Shown: piece by piece, positions 46,276-59,000 of the stretch
Layout of the letters: every line of letters begins with the position of its first letter
How positions within the stretch are numbered: position 1 is the first letter of the stretch
Origin: Tetranychus cinnabarinus
Lineage: Eukaryota; Arthropoda; Arachnida; Trombidiformes; Tetranychidae
NCBI GenBank assembly: GCA_022266195.1
Contig: WHVY01000004.1
Location: 9,193,501 to 9,257,500, forward strand
DNA length: 64,000 bases
Reading direction: 5' to 3'
Made by a program: the position numbers and the translations under genes
Notes under the pieces: generated by a model
What the model saw: the letters and a program-made list of their open reading frames with translations, nothing else
Told to the model about the DNA's origin: nothing
The model's database searches: none

Positions 46276-47582
46276 GTGAGGACTCTCAACCTGATGAAAA
46301 TTCTTTCTCGTACAATGAAGCCGGATCATCAAGTCAGTCTGGCAGACCAATAAATCGATGGACCAAAGAGGTAAGTGACATATTGTTACAAACGAATCTC
46401 AGTTTTGGCAACATATCTTATCTATTTGCGCGCTTGACATTAACCCTTTTTTTTTGTTCAATCTGTGAATTTTCAGGAAGACGAATTGGTGATTCGCCAC
46501 GTGGAAAAGTATGGTCCCAAAAAATGGACTGTGATTGCTCGAGAACTCAAAGGCAGAATTGGAAAGCAATGTCGAGAAAGGTGGCACAATCATTTAAACC
46601 CACAAATAATTAAATCTTCTTGGACGGATGAGGAGGAAAGGACAATAATCGAAGCTCATCGTACATGGGGTAAGCAATGGACTAAAATCACTGGAACTCT
46701 ACATTGAAACGAAAAGCCAAAGCTTTAGAAAGGGGTTCACCAGTTCCACAGCCACGTCGTAAACGTCGTAAAAAGCAACATGTTGATCTGGATGACTCTG
46801 CAGTTCCATATGAACATCAATCGATGTCAATGTTCTTCAATGACAGTACCAACGAGAACAATGACCCTGATACCACCTCAGTGAAGCAAGAACCGCGCCA
46901 AGAAAGTTACACAGAATGTATATAATCAAGAAAATGTATATGATCAAGAAAATGGATACACTCAGCATGTGGAACCAAGATACTTAAGTTTTGCTCATGA
47001 TTCTACATATTTTAGCCAGTCCTCATCTTATTCTAATCAGACCAGCAATTCATTGCATGACTTAAATTTAACCAATGATAATAATCGTGTCCCTCTCGGT
47101 GATTTGAAAGTGATACCTCAGGATTACGACGAACTCAACGATTTAAGTGATCTATTACCACCTCTTAATGCTGAGATGCTCAAAAAAGAAGGAGTCGATA
47201 TTTCTGGTTTTGAACCTGAATCGTTTCATGAAAATTTCCTTATGGAAATGTTGGATTCAATTGATACTTCTCCATTATCTTTAAGTTCTTTTGAGCTATC
47301 TCATAATGAACCTAGAAAGATCCAAAGATGCAACAAAGATGTAAGATTCATAAACAACTCTCTCAATACTCATGAAATATTATTATCTGATCTTTATCAT
47401 CTAACCCATTTTGACAAAACACTTAACCTTTTTTTTCTTATTTTCTTGCATTCCAGACTCGCCGTCGATCAGGTCCGGCTCGCAAATTAGACTGGGAAAA
47501 GGTTAACTTGGGCAGAACTCCTGATCAAATTGAATTGACTCAACAAGCGCGTGCATACCTTAATTCTCAATATCTGCATTAA
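46276..47582 (+). pseudogene. Myb, 5'-truncated and frameshifted copy
   Basis: Corresponds to Myb exons 2 (46276-46370), 3 (46477-47340) and 4 (47457-47582); exon 1 and its promoter are absent. A 43-bp deletion between two AAAAT repeats (about 46684) removes most of the R3 recognition helix and shifts the frame, giving a stop at 46705-46707. Further deletions of 8 and 3 bp at about 46916-46925 bring the total to 54 bp and restore frame downstream. R2 and the C-terminal motif are still readable. Without a start exon and with a broken R3 it should not encode a DNA-binding Myb. Confidence 0.92.
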
Positions 47583-47870
47583 TACTTAATTGAAACTTAT
47601 TGTTTTACTTTTTACATTTACTTTGAATTTTCTGCTCTAACTCTCAATGAGAGATGAAGATATCACGTTAACAGATTGCTTAATACCTTAGTAAACCAAA
47701 TAGTGATTTTTGGCATGAGTACCAACCTCTAAATTAGTCTTCAGTGGTTCACAAACAGTCAAAAAACAACAAAAAAAAATATTTTCGTAAACTCACATCA
47801 CTTCACTATATCCAACCACCTATACACCATTGCACCGGAGCACGGAAAAATATTGATCTATTATATTTTT

Positions 47871-48211
47871 CTTTTCAGATGATTGAAATGGAAGTAAATT
47901 TTTCTGCTGCACATGGTTTTGCCAGTTGTCCTGACTTTCATGACATCACTAAAGAGGAGTTCTTAGATTGGCTTCAGAATTGGTTTCGTGACGCCGGTGA
48001 CGATGGTGACTCCAGGGAACTTTATATCGAAAGACCGCTAGTCGATATCGATATAGAGACACTACGTGCCTATATACAAAACAATGAAAGGGCTTCCTAT
48101 TTTGTTTGGAGAGCACACTATGGCTTTGTGATCTCTGCGGATCCCGAGCCAAGACTAGTTAATGGTTATTAAATCTCTCTCGTTGTAACCATCCATTGAA
48201 ATTATATTTTT
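47871..48211 (+). other. 341-bp segment present only in the right copy, with splice acceptor and 97-codon ORF
   Basis: Flanked by the 11-bp direct repeat ATTATATTTTT (47860-47870 and 48201-48211). The left copy has this repeat once and no insert. The segment opens with CTTTTCAG, and at 47879 an ATG starts a frame to TAA at 48172 (97 aa, acidic; MIEMEVNFSAAHGFASCPDF near the start, YFVWRAHYGFVIS near the end). No family recognised. It reads like a terminal exon: acceptor, coding, stop. It could be an alternative last exon lost from the left copy by recombination, or an insertion in the right copy. Confidence 0.6.
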
Positions 48212-48456
48212 ACACTTAACTTAATACAAATACTCGCAAAAAAATAGGTTGCATTTTGACTTGAATCTTGTCAATTAACTTAATCGTGGGCCAACAAAAA
48301 AATTTATATATTCTCACTAAATGTTGAATGGATGTATATTTTGGAATGCTATTTTTTGCGCTCATCAATAAAAGATTAGCCAAGCAATTATTGAAAGTCT
48401 CCTTTATTACCTTTACCAGACAACCTTATTACCTTTGCAACAATGAAAAAATAAAA

Positions 48457-48690
48457 GTGTAAACATAACTCAAGCAAATAACGCAGGTAATGAAAGTCCA
48501 AACCCTTGTAATTATCAAATTCAATATTTTAATGGTGTTTTTAGGAAATGGTGAAACCTAACAATTCATTAATCTTCTATTTATAATCACCAGGAATGTT
48601 GAAAATCTTAAAATGCCACTTTCTAGTCAACAATTGCTTTAATGAGTTAAAACCTTTATCTATTAACAATCAAAAAATTATCAATCAATA
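48457..48690 (+). repeat. About 240-bp direct repeat flanking the unrecognised gene, left side (copy 2)
   Basis: Same repeat as 36473-36715. Partner at 50516-50745. Confidence 0.8.
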
Positions 48691-48939
48691 AAATAATAAA
48701 ATGAAATAAAATACCATAAACATCCATAACCTTCAATCTTTGATCACAATAAAATGATTGAAACTTTATCTTTAAGATACATCACATCAATCCGATTGGA
48801 TACATATTAATCCAGAGGAAAGTTTTAAAAATGAAAATGTCTTTAATCCGCATATCGAAAAAGTTTCATTTTTTACTGAAACAAGAATAATTCACATTTC
48901 AGGTTATTCCCCTGATATTTATCTTGTTAGCATTATACG

Positions 48940-50104
48940 CTATCCGCGAGTTCTCAGATACAGATGATTTGAATGGATGAGAGATCTCCTCAATAAATCA
49001 CTACTACAATTTGGCTTCAAACACTGTCTGATATTGAAATGCATGAGAACATTATGTCGTATAGTCGCCCGTTGATAATAATCTGTATTGTCTAAGCTTA
49101 AAGGAAGTAAATCCGCTATTTTTGATTTCAACTCTTCATTGGTAAGTATGGATCTAATCCTATCCAACATAGATTTACTGCCTCCATAACGGCAAAAGTA
49201 CACCGTTCTCCACCACTCGGCCCCTTGACTTATACACCGATCTGCGCTGACCAACCTTTCGTCTTCCGGCAACATGCAATAATTGATAGTCAGTGAATTA
49301 GTCAAACACTGCATTGTGAACCTAAGGATAAAACAATCGATGCCATGATCCATATAGTGTACCATTAGTTTGATTAACTCGTTACATACTAGAATCTCAT
49401 TTTCACTATTTGCATGCAAGAATATGAAAAATAATTAGTCGAAGTATATTTCAATGTAAAAAAATAAGATAATTACAGTGTTCGATCCTTGTTAATTTCT
49501 GCCTCTTGATTGAACATAAATTTATCAATAGGTGTACGGTTGTTTGGGCGTGGAGTTCCAGCAATTCCAATTAAATATGTACATTTTAATGGTATTCCAG
49601 AGATCGAGGCAAGCTACAATACAAGAAAGGAAATCAAGGAATTGATAGTTAATGATTTGATAATATAAACAAATGATTTTGCTTACTTGTTTGAAAAATT
49701 GTTGTGGCTCATAACACTGTCTTTCCTGTGACCATTCAATAACAAAGTCATAATAGACATCAGCTAGTTTCACTTTACATTTAACTGGAATAAATGCGAA
49801 AGATTAAATAGTCAAGAAGTAAATAAGAGACTGGACTTACTTGTTCCGAGGTTTTCAATATTTTGCTCCATTCCTTCAGAAGATATAATAATTAATAGTT
49901 GAGTTGAACAAATAAAATGCTTAGATGCATACAAGATGTTAAGATACAAAATATCAAAAGCTTTGGCCTCAACAAAGACAGATTGGCCTGAAATGGAAGC
50001 GCTTTTTTCGAATGCAAAAAAACAAACAAAATAATGCTGATGCAAATATTTATGCAAAAATAATATAAAATTTGCTGTTTTCCAACAAATAGACAAATAT
50101 ACAT
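48940..50104 (-). pseudogene. Unrecognised secreted-type protein, copy 2, frameshifted in exon 1
   Basis: Exons at 50104-49841, 49784-49687, 49613-49477 and 49405-48940 use the same splice sites as copy 1. A homopolymer is one base shorter than in copy 1 (seven versus eight A on the + strand, about 50016-50022). The hydrophobic N-terminus and the mature part are therefore in different frames. The frame that joins exons 2-4 has no ATG before an internal one late in exon 1. Exons 2-4 remain fully open. Exon 2 is identical to copy 1, whereas exon 4 differs by clustered replacements. It may be a young pseudogene, a sequencing or assembly slip in the homopolymer, or a gene using another first exon. 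Confidence 0.6.
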
Positions 50105-50515
50105 ATTCTTAAGAGTTGATTTAATAAGTTAAACTGCCGCATCTGAGAGGTAACTTAAACATATTAACTAAAGTAATTTAAACTCGAGAGTTAAGTCTGG
50201 ACTTGTTTTTTTCATTGCTATTTTATAATGTGAATATGCATCTCTCAATTGCTGACAATTTATAATAATTTTCGCGGTAAAATTTAACAAAACTTTTAAC
50301 TAATCAATCATTTCACTTGACTATTACCATTTCTAAGCAACAGATTATCATTGATGGTGAAGATCATTCCTAACGAGTGGATTCCCTTTGTTTCATCTAT
50401 TTCTTTAATTTATACACTTTTTTATGGCCAAATTAACAATTACAGTCACTGTTGTCGAGTTCTGTATCCATAAAAGGTGATCCTAAGCAATTATAAAATT
50501 TAATGAAAAGATGAA

Positions 50516-50745
50516 GTGTAAACATAACTCAGGTAATCAAGGTCCAAACCCAAGTAATAATTATCAGTAACAATGTTTTAATGGTGTTTTTAGGAAATGG
50601 CGAAACCTAACAATTCATTAACCTTCTATTTATAATCACCAGGAATGTTGAAAATCTTAAAATGCCACTTTCTAGTCAACAATTGCTTTAATGAGTTAAA
50701 ACCTTCATCTATTAACAATCAAAAAATTATCAATCAATAAAATGA
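50516..50745 (+). repeat. About 240-bp direct repeat flanking the unrecognised gene, right side (copy 2)
   Basis: Partner of 48457-48690 and equivalent to 38687-38920. Confidence 0.8.
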
Positions 50746-51139
50746 AATGAAATAAAATACCAAAAACATGAATAATCTTCAATATTTAACACAAGATGTC
50801 ACTTGGATATCACAAGTTGTGCAAATTTTTCTTAAGTTTACTTCTCATTCCGTAAGGTGGAGTTGACTGTAAATCCAGTCTTGGCGGTAACCTTTAGTCA
50901 TTTTGAGTCTGAGACTTAAACAGTTAAGATTGTGTCTGTTTTTTGCTCTTCTTTCATCTTTTTTTGTATCTGGTAAAAGTGATGAACATTATGGAAAGTT
51001 GTTTGGTGTAAATATGATTCTTAAATATGTTACATTTTTTATGGTCACCACTATTTTAATAGAAACCCATTCTTATGTGTTGAGTCATTTGACAACTATG
51101 TGCCCACGATTGGATTAAATTTTGTTGTTATATCGAATC

Positions 51140-51370
51140 ATGCCATGGATAATTGTGCTTCTCACCTTAATAGAATTTTCTTCGGCCAAACTTGCTTCCA
51201 TTGGAATTTATTGGAATGCCTCTAATCCAATATTCAGGATTGACAACACTGACCACATAATAGATGTAAATAGAGGAAACAATCCCTTTGAATATGATCA
51301 GGTCAACATTATTTGTCCAACTTATACCGAAGGAACAAATGAAGAAGCCGAAACTTACATCATTTACAAT
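51140..51370 (+). CDS. Ephrin, first coding exon (gene continues beyond the window)
   Basis: ATG 51140 begins a clear signal peptide (MPWIIVLLTLIEFSSA). The start of the ephrin receptor-binding domain follows: SIGIYWNASNPIFRID, DQVNIICPTY, EAETYIIYN. This matches the YWNSSNPKF, then V-DIICP-Y, then Y-LY order of ephrins. The exon ends at AAT|gtaagt, phase 0, after 77 codons. Ephrins are cell-surface ligands of Eph receptors. The rest of the domain and the membrane anchor (GPI or transmembrane) are not found in the following 12.6 kb, so a very long intron is inferred. The frame upstream starts at TTG and was rejected. A broken duplicate is at 39804. Confidence 0.88.
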
Positions 51371-53013
51371 GTAAGTTAATTTTTATATTTTCATTATTTC
51401 TCCCTCTTTTTTTCCTCTATTCAATAGTTTTTGTGAGAAAAGCCAAATGTTTTTTCATCCATTTTGGCCTCTCTTACTGTTGCTTAATCATTCAAAAAAA
51501 GGTCAAATATCATAGACAACAGAATGCAATGATTTCGTTTTTTTTCATGATAGATTTATCTTCTCATTTTTCCTGCCTTTCATAATTGAAGATAAACCTT
51601 TTGTTGGGTTGAAAAATAAAAACATGACATGTAACATCAACATTTTAATCTTTACCATTCCATAGCAACATTAGACTAACAAAAAGACTAGAAACCCAAA
51701 TGAATCATTTACCTCTTTACTGATTTATCAATTTTACTTTTATTTTCTCTTCTCTAGTAGATTAAATTTTTACGATTTTATCTCTCTGATTGTGTCATTT
51801 TTTAAGCATCAATGGAAGCATAAAATAAATTGTTTATTCGCATTATTGTAGGTCAACATATTGAACCATTATTGGTTAGCAAAGTGAACAATTAAGATTA
51901 AGTTTTATCGTTTCATCTCGAGTACATTGTGTGTCCAGTATGAAAGAGCAGGTAGACCTTTTCAAATTACTGACAACCTAAGAGACTTGATATAAATATA
52001 TAACATGGTTCCACAAATTTGAAGGGACAACATCAACAACAACGAGAACAAAAAAGGTTATTCTTTTACCTGAAGAAGAAGAAAAATGATCTGAAAGAAG
52101 ATGAAAACTACTTGAAAAATGAAAATAAAACAAGCAACAGTGGACAGTTAACTCTATCAATTGTCAACCATCTTTTCATTTTCTTACACATCTTTGATTT
52201 CCACTTATCAATGCTGATTCTTTACTTTCGAGTTTCCACTTTCCTTTGTCTCCTTTACCCTCAAAACATGACCAATGTTACATCCGTAAAGTCCTTATTT
52301 TTCAAACAAGTTACCGTGTATAAGTGAATTAAAGTGAGAAAGCATTGGAGAGCAAGTTAATAACAATGGATGATATGATGAAGAAAAGAAAAGGTAAAAA
52401 GAATAAAGAATTTAAAATGAAAGAAAAGTCGCAGTCAATCGATGATTTAAATTGACTTCAAGTTGAAGTTCATTGATAATCTTTTAACGACAAACCTTGT
52501 CCATTTACCTCGACTGACTCTTTTCAAACAAATGTACAACTTCGCATACTTTTTTTGTTGAACTCTTTCCACTTATTTTCATCTTCTTCTCCATCTTGAT
52601 AGTTTTCTTTCTTTTCTCAATCATTTTCGTCGTCATACTTGAGTTTATAATATTTGAATGGGTTGAGTTGGTTCCAATGAGTTTTGTCTCAACAAAAGAC
52701 GACACAAAATGGATTATCCTAGTCTTGATTTAAAGTTTGTGACCATCAAAGGTCACCTTATTTTGTCTCTTTGTAATGCTTTATTGCTTGTTACTCTTTA
52801 TGGTCCATCTCGGACATCTCCTCCTTTCTTTCCACCCACTTGCATTGTTCTCAGGGTAAAGGTAAAAAAAGGTAATGAAGTAAAGATGACAATATGGTCC
52901 AAAGATGTGATCTTTTGTGTTATACTCTGTGAACCGCGAAAACCAAACCAAGTCCGATTAGTAAAGAATAGTTTCAACCAAAACCTTATCATAACTTGCC
53001 AATGAATCGATAC

Positions 53014-56000
53014 TAAATTCAAGCAAAACTCCGAAATTTAAAATCAGAATCTCGTTTCATAACTCGATGTCGATTCTTGTCTTACAATTTTTTTCCCAAT
53101 TCAAATTGTTTGTCCAGTTTCACTCTTGACTTTCTCTGTTTTGTCTTCCTTTGTCTTGGCCCTTCAAAAAAATGCATAACTAAAGAGGATGAGGAGAAGA
53201 GTGAAGATAGAAGAGTATGAATAGGATGATAAAAATGTATTACTAACAAGACAATAACAACTTTTCTCATCTCCTTAAGGCTAAAAATTCGGACTCCTGA
53301 AGAGATTGGCCACTAAAAAAAGGGAAAACTTTGAAAGTGACTAAAGGAAGGAACCATGAACATTGCTCACTAAATCATGGTTGTCAATAACAGCCAAGAT
53401 TCAGTGAGGAGTAGAAAAAGAAACTAAAAAAAGATGATCAAATTGATGATTATTATGATAGTTAAAGTTGCTCTTGTTATTTTGTTTTGTTTCCTACTTT
53501 GTTTCAACTCGCAATATTTTTACCGTTTTACAATGTTTTACCTTTTTTTAGATCTGTAAACTTTTTATTTTCATTGCCCTTTACCTTTTTACCTTTTTGC
53601 TTGAAAATTGAACCATTTGCTATCATCCAATCAATAATCAACTGTCTTCACATTTTGCTAAATTTAACAATCATTAAACTTTATTAGGCTCTTTTATTTC
53701 ACGAACAATTTTGTTTATTTGTTTATGCTACTTGAATAGCTTTTATTGACTACTATTTTTGTACCTATCGATAACTGCCTTAATGGCCTCTCTCTCTCTC
53801 GATGATACTTTTGTCCACTTTTACAAAGAGGTTCAGAAGAAGCCCAAAGGTGAATTATTTAAAATATCAACTTAAAAGGTCAACTGGTTGTTGATCATGG
53901 TATATGGTTACTATTTTTTCATCTCTTCTCATGGTTACTCTTGATTTTCCTCTCAATTCCCTGAAATGTTTTCTTCTCAATTGATCAATCGTTTTCTCGG
54001 AATAATTTACCATTCCCTAGCTCATTGAAAAGGTTGCAAAAAAAGTTAACAAAATGAGCAACAAAAACCATAATAAGTAAAGTTATTTTCTGATGTTTAT
54101 TTCAAAATTATTTGCCTTTATTTGCCTTTTCAATTTTCACGCTAAAAACACTGTAATAAGGTCTATTTTTTAGTGCATGTGAAAGTTTTTTTTTGTTTTT
54201 TCTACTTGTTTTTTTTTCCTTCTTCCAATATCAACATTGACAGTGGCTTTTCAACTTAATGTTGTTACCGTTGTTGGTGATGATAATGGTGATGATTATA
54301 ATAGTTATGCCTGGGAAAATAGTGATGAATGTTGTTACTCGTGTTCATCGAAGCGAGAGGTTAACCAATAACCCGATAAGACTCTGAACTGCAAGAATCA
54401 CAGTGTTGGGTGATAATGATCATGTGAATATTTTTCACTGTTTCGAGGTAAAATTATCTTGTAACTTTCCTAATATAAAACCAATAAAATTTACACTCTT
54501 TAAGAGATTTTCCAAGACTCATGTCAATAACGTCTTTACTCTGAACCAGAACACAAAAAAACTGTTAACCCTGAAAGGTTGAGAAGAGCATCTAGAGCAT
54601 CTTACATGATTATCTCTATCATCAGCTTTCTACCCATCATCATTATCATCCCCATTAGACTTGTTCATTTGATTACCCTGCAATCAAGTTAATTGCAACT
54701 TGAAAGTAGCTTCAACAGAAATCAAAAAAGTAGCAAAAAGCAATGAAATGAAGAAGAAAAAAAAAGAGTTTCAACTGAAAGTGGTTAGGTGAAATGATGT
54801 AAGGAGAGACAAAGAGATGAAGATGATGGAGATGAAGGAAAAAAAACAAGAGATCAACATGAGATGTTGACAGATTAATTAGATTTAGTCCAATGTGTAA
54901 AAGTTTACTTCAAAAATGGTTCCTGTTGTTGTTGAGAGTAAAAGTTGTTGTACCTTGAAAAATGTTTCACCTTCAAACTAAATTGATTGGAAAAAGTTAA
55001 CAATTTTTGTGTTAACCGTAACCAGATTTTAATTAAGCCATCTTTCTGGTTAACTTTTCTTCTTCTTCCAACAATTGAACAGTTTTCCTGTTAACTCTTT
55101 ACTGGTCTTGTTTGTTCATTCATTCAACTGCTCATCAATATAATTATTCCTAGTTGATTGTTATTTTCACTCAATTGAATTCCTACTAACCTACATGACT
55201 AGAAATGAAATCATTAGCACAGGTTGGTTGATTTTATGCAAATTTACTCTTCTCTTCTCTCTCAATCTTTTTCCCTGGTCATCATGATAATTGATGCAAC
55301 ACAATTTAAATAACAGTGTGATAATAATCGACAATTAATTCTTGATATATTCATCAGATATTATCAATTTATCTAAACGTAATGTACCTACATGTGTTAT
55401 CATGATATTTCTAACCTTTTTTTATTTCTCTTCATTAATTGTAATTAATAATTTGTGTGTGTGTCTGCTCATGTATTATCATATCAATTAAACTTTAATT
55501 TGCATAATTCACTGATTTAACCCTTGATTACTTTAAAATCAACATGTAAACCACAACTTTTTTTCATCCTTTTCTTGAATTCATCAAAATCTTCTCTTCA
55601 CCTTAATTCAAGATAATTTGTCTTCTAACATTTTCAATTGGTTCCAATCAAACCACATACAGATAAGAATATTCTGAATTACTCTTTTTTGCTCATTCAC
55701 CATTAGTTAATTATCATTATCACCATCATAATCTGTATTGAGATTTAAATTCCCACTGATTTACCTTTTATCCGCCGACGTACATTGACAGTCAACTCTA
55801 ATAAAGTAAATAGTATTAAATTGAACCAAATGATTAGATATTAGAGAAACATTAGTCAATCAAAGTAACTAATGATGAAGATGATTCTGATGATGATGAT
55901 AAGAATGAAAAAAAACTAATGTAAATTGAAATAAAATATCATAAACCAGACCAGGAGCAAGCATTAAAATGTTGTTCCTTAACATGGTGAAGGCATAAAA

Positions 56001-59000
56001 AGAAGGTTAACTTTTGAAGTTTTCATTAGAACAATTTCCTGTTTCTGTCTCTTCCCTGAACAACTTGAAACTTCAGATGAAACGCTGATGGTTATTTCTG
56101 TATAAAACTGCGAAAAAGAAAGGAAAAAATAAGTTGAAACCATAAATTGAACCCACACCTTTACCATAAATTTAAACCAACCTGATGATCACCTTTATCA
56201 TCTTAACAACTGAAAATAATTTTTCAATCAATCGAAAGGTAAAATTGAATTGACTCTTGGATTACATTTACTTTATAAGATTAACAGTGAAAATGCAATT
56301 GATTTCAACTTTCATCAATTCTGTTGCCATTTAAAATGTAATTTTTCACATTTTCCCTCTCAAAAAACATTTACTTTACTCTTTGCTCCAAACTCAAAAT
56401 GTCATGGAACCAAATCAATTGTCGATAAAATGAGTAATAAAATGTTAGGTGAAAAAAAGGTTTGTTATTGTTCATTTACCTTGGTTACTTTCACCTGAAT
56501 TTTGGTTGACAAAGTTTGTGAAAAATTGTGTGTGAATCTCATCATCAGAGAAAGGCAAAGAATATTCTTGATAAAGATTTATTCTAGATTAAATTTTATG
56601 CTTGTTCATGTCGACATATTTTAGTGAAAAAAGAATAGAAATGATTATTTAAGAATATTTTGAGACTATTTTGCTTAATTGAAAGGGTAGATTGAAAATT
56701 AATAAACAACTGTAAGCAAACTTTTTTTTGGTTGAAAACAAAAAAACCAAAATCATTTAAGATAAAATTTTATCTACAAAATGTGATTTTTTATGAAAAC
56801 AAAGATCATCTGATTTCATTCAAAACTGGTCATTTGGTCTGCATGAAAAGGATTATTTAGAATATTTTAGAGCATAATCAGGAATAAAAATGGGAATATT
56901 CTTGCATATTCTGCATAATTCTTTTTCATATTTTCTGCCTTTCTCTGCTCATCATCATTATGATGCCTTTTTTTGCCCAACTCTTTAGTCTTATCATTAT
57001 CATTACAACTCATAATGATAATCATTTTTTCATCATGATAATAGGCAAAGGTTACCTTTTTCTCACCTCAACTGACTACCTTTACAGAAAAGGTTAGAAG
57101 AAACAAAAAAAGAAGATGAAACAAGATGAACCAAAAAGATACACCCGGAGATGATAATGACAATTCACTTCAGACCCACCCAATCTTCACATTCAATTTC
57201 ATCTCAATTTCATTCCAATGTTAACCAAGTTTCTCTTCTTCTCTCATTTATCTTCCGGTTCCATTTAGTTAAGGTTGGCCCCTTTAAGCACCATCTTGAT
57301 CACCAACATGATGATACTCAATTTGTATCGGTTGGATGAATTTTCTTGAAAATCATCTCAATTCTCACACCTTGACTTTTTTTCCTTTTTTCTTCTTCTC
57401 TTCATTACACAATTTAATCAGTTTGATTTGTTCGTCAATTATCATTATCCCTTTCATCCTCATCATTATCATCCCTCCACCCTTTTCGTCCAATACAATT
57501 GATCTATGTTACCTGTCAACATGTCACTGTTCAATCAATCACTATTGATTTCAATTACATCTAAACCAATAACATTTACTACAAAATTAACTTTTTTTTC
57601 GCTTTTTCCCAGTTTTCCCCTTTTTCCTCTTCACCTTTTTTTACCATCAACTTTGTCTAATCAATCAATGTTAATTACAATTACAAGTTGAACCAATTTA
57701 TAGATTTATTAATGAAATTGATCTTTGATTTAGAGCAAGTTTTTGCTATTAATTGTAATAACTGCGTTTCATCCAAAAATCAATGTCCATTCTCATGGAC
57801 TTGTAATGTTGAAACAAGGTTCATCCAACTTTTATGTTTCATTTGAGTCTCAATTTTCCTGGTTAACTCAACTCATCATTGTTTATTAAAACCCACAGAA
57901 TCGATCAAAATTCATGATTAAGGTTAATTTGATTAAATTTTTCCAATTAACATTAAAAATTGATAAACAATTGAACTTTTCTCTCAACTTTGAAAGAAAC
58001 CAATAAATGCATTTAAATAAATTATTTTACCATAAATAAATAATCAATAAGTTTTTATGTTGATTTGACTTTAATTTATTCCCATTGATCTTAACCGATT
58101 CGTAACCCTATGCAATAATGCTATTAATATGAAAAACATTAATAGTAATAATCATGATAATCATAGCTTCCAGAGTAAATCGCCAAAACCATTTTCATTT
58201 TTTCTTCTCCTTTTTCTTGATAATTTCTTATTCTGATACTGATTACTTTTACATGTTTCCAGGGAAACGCACGATTGTGAACAAATAAATATTAGAAATG
58301 AATACATTTCTAGATAAATCTTAATGGCAATGTAGTCAGTTTTTACCTTTTTATACAAAAAAAGGTCCAGAATAAGTTTCATTTCCGAGATAACATTGTA
58401 TCCATTGGAAATGAAATGTTCCCCATGATGAGAAGAGATTTTCATCTGAATCACTGGAAAACTTGTTCCGTTTAATGAAATTGTTGATTGTTGTCAATAC
58501 TGATGGTTAACCCAGCAGGACAGTTTTCATGCTCATTCACTTTGTTTACCTTTATCATGAAGAGAGAAAAAAATTCACTTTGTTCAAGAACTTTTTTTTC
58601 CATCTCAGTTGTTGATACACTAATTTTATGCCTTCTTACATGATTCCTAAATTAATATATTCATCAATGGATGAATAATTTGACTCTTTCATTCGATTTT
58701 GCAAATTCATTTCTACCATTAAATCTGTTTATTTTGACAGTTATATTTGGCCGGTTCAGTTGATTCAAAGCATGATATTCATTTTCTGCATAAAGAATTA
58801 TTGTTCTGTAATTTTATCTACTTTTGCATTTCAATGAAAAATATGAAAAAGCCATAATAAATTGAATAATCGCGATGAAAGAAGTTCATTTTTTCTCCAT
58901 GTAGCCTTTGTTCATCTCTTTTTACTCATCATTTCATCAATACAATCACTAAAGCCATTTGCTAATTTATCGACTTCTTCTTCTGATTCACTTTACTATA

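Larger units (their letters stand above)
46266..53013 (+). repeat. Segmental duplication, right copy
   Basis: Counterpart of 34569-41433. Left flank is foreign; the right flank continues into native ephrin intron. Differences include a 43-bp and 11 bp of smaller deletions in Myb, an extra 341 bp at 47871-48211, absence of the hAT-like element, and an intact ephrin exon. Confidence 0.93.

Noticed and set aside
50903..51118. 71-codon frame with signal-peptide-like start upstream of ephrin
   Set aside because: Starts at TTG, no ATG before the hydrophobic part; best explained as ephrin 5' UTR.
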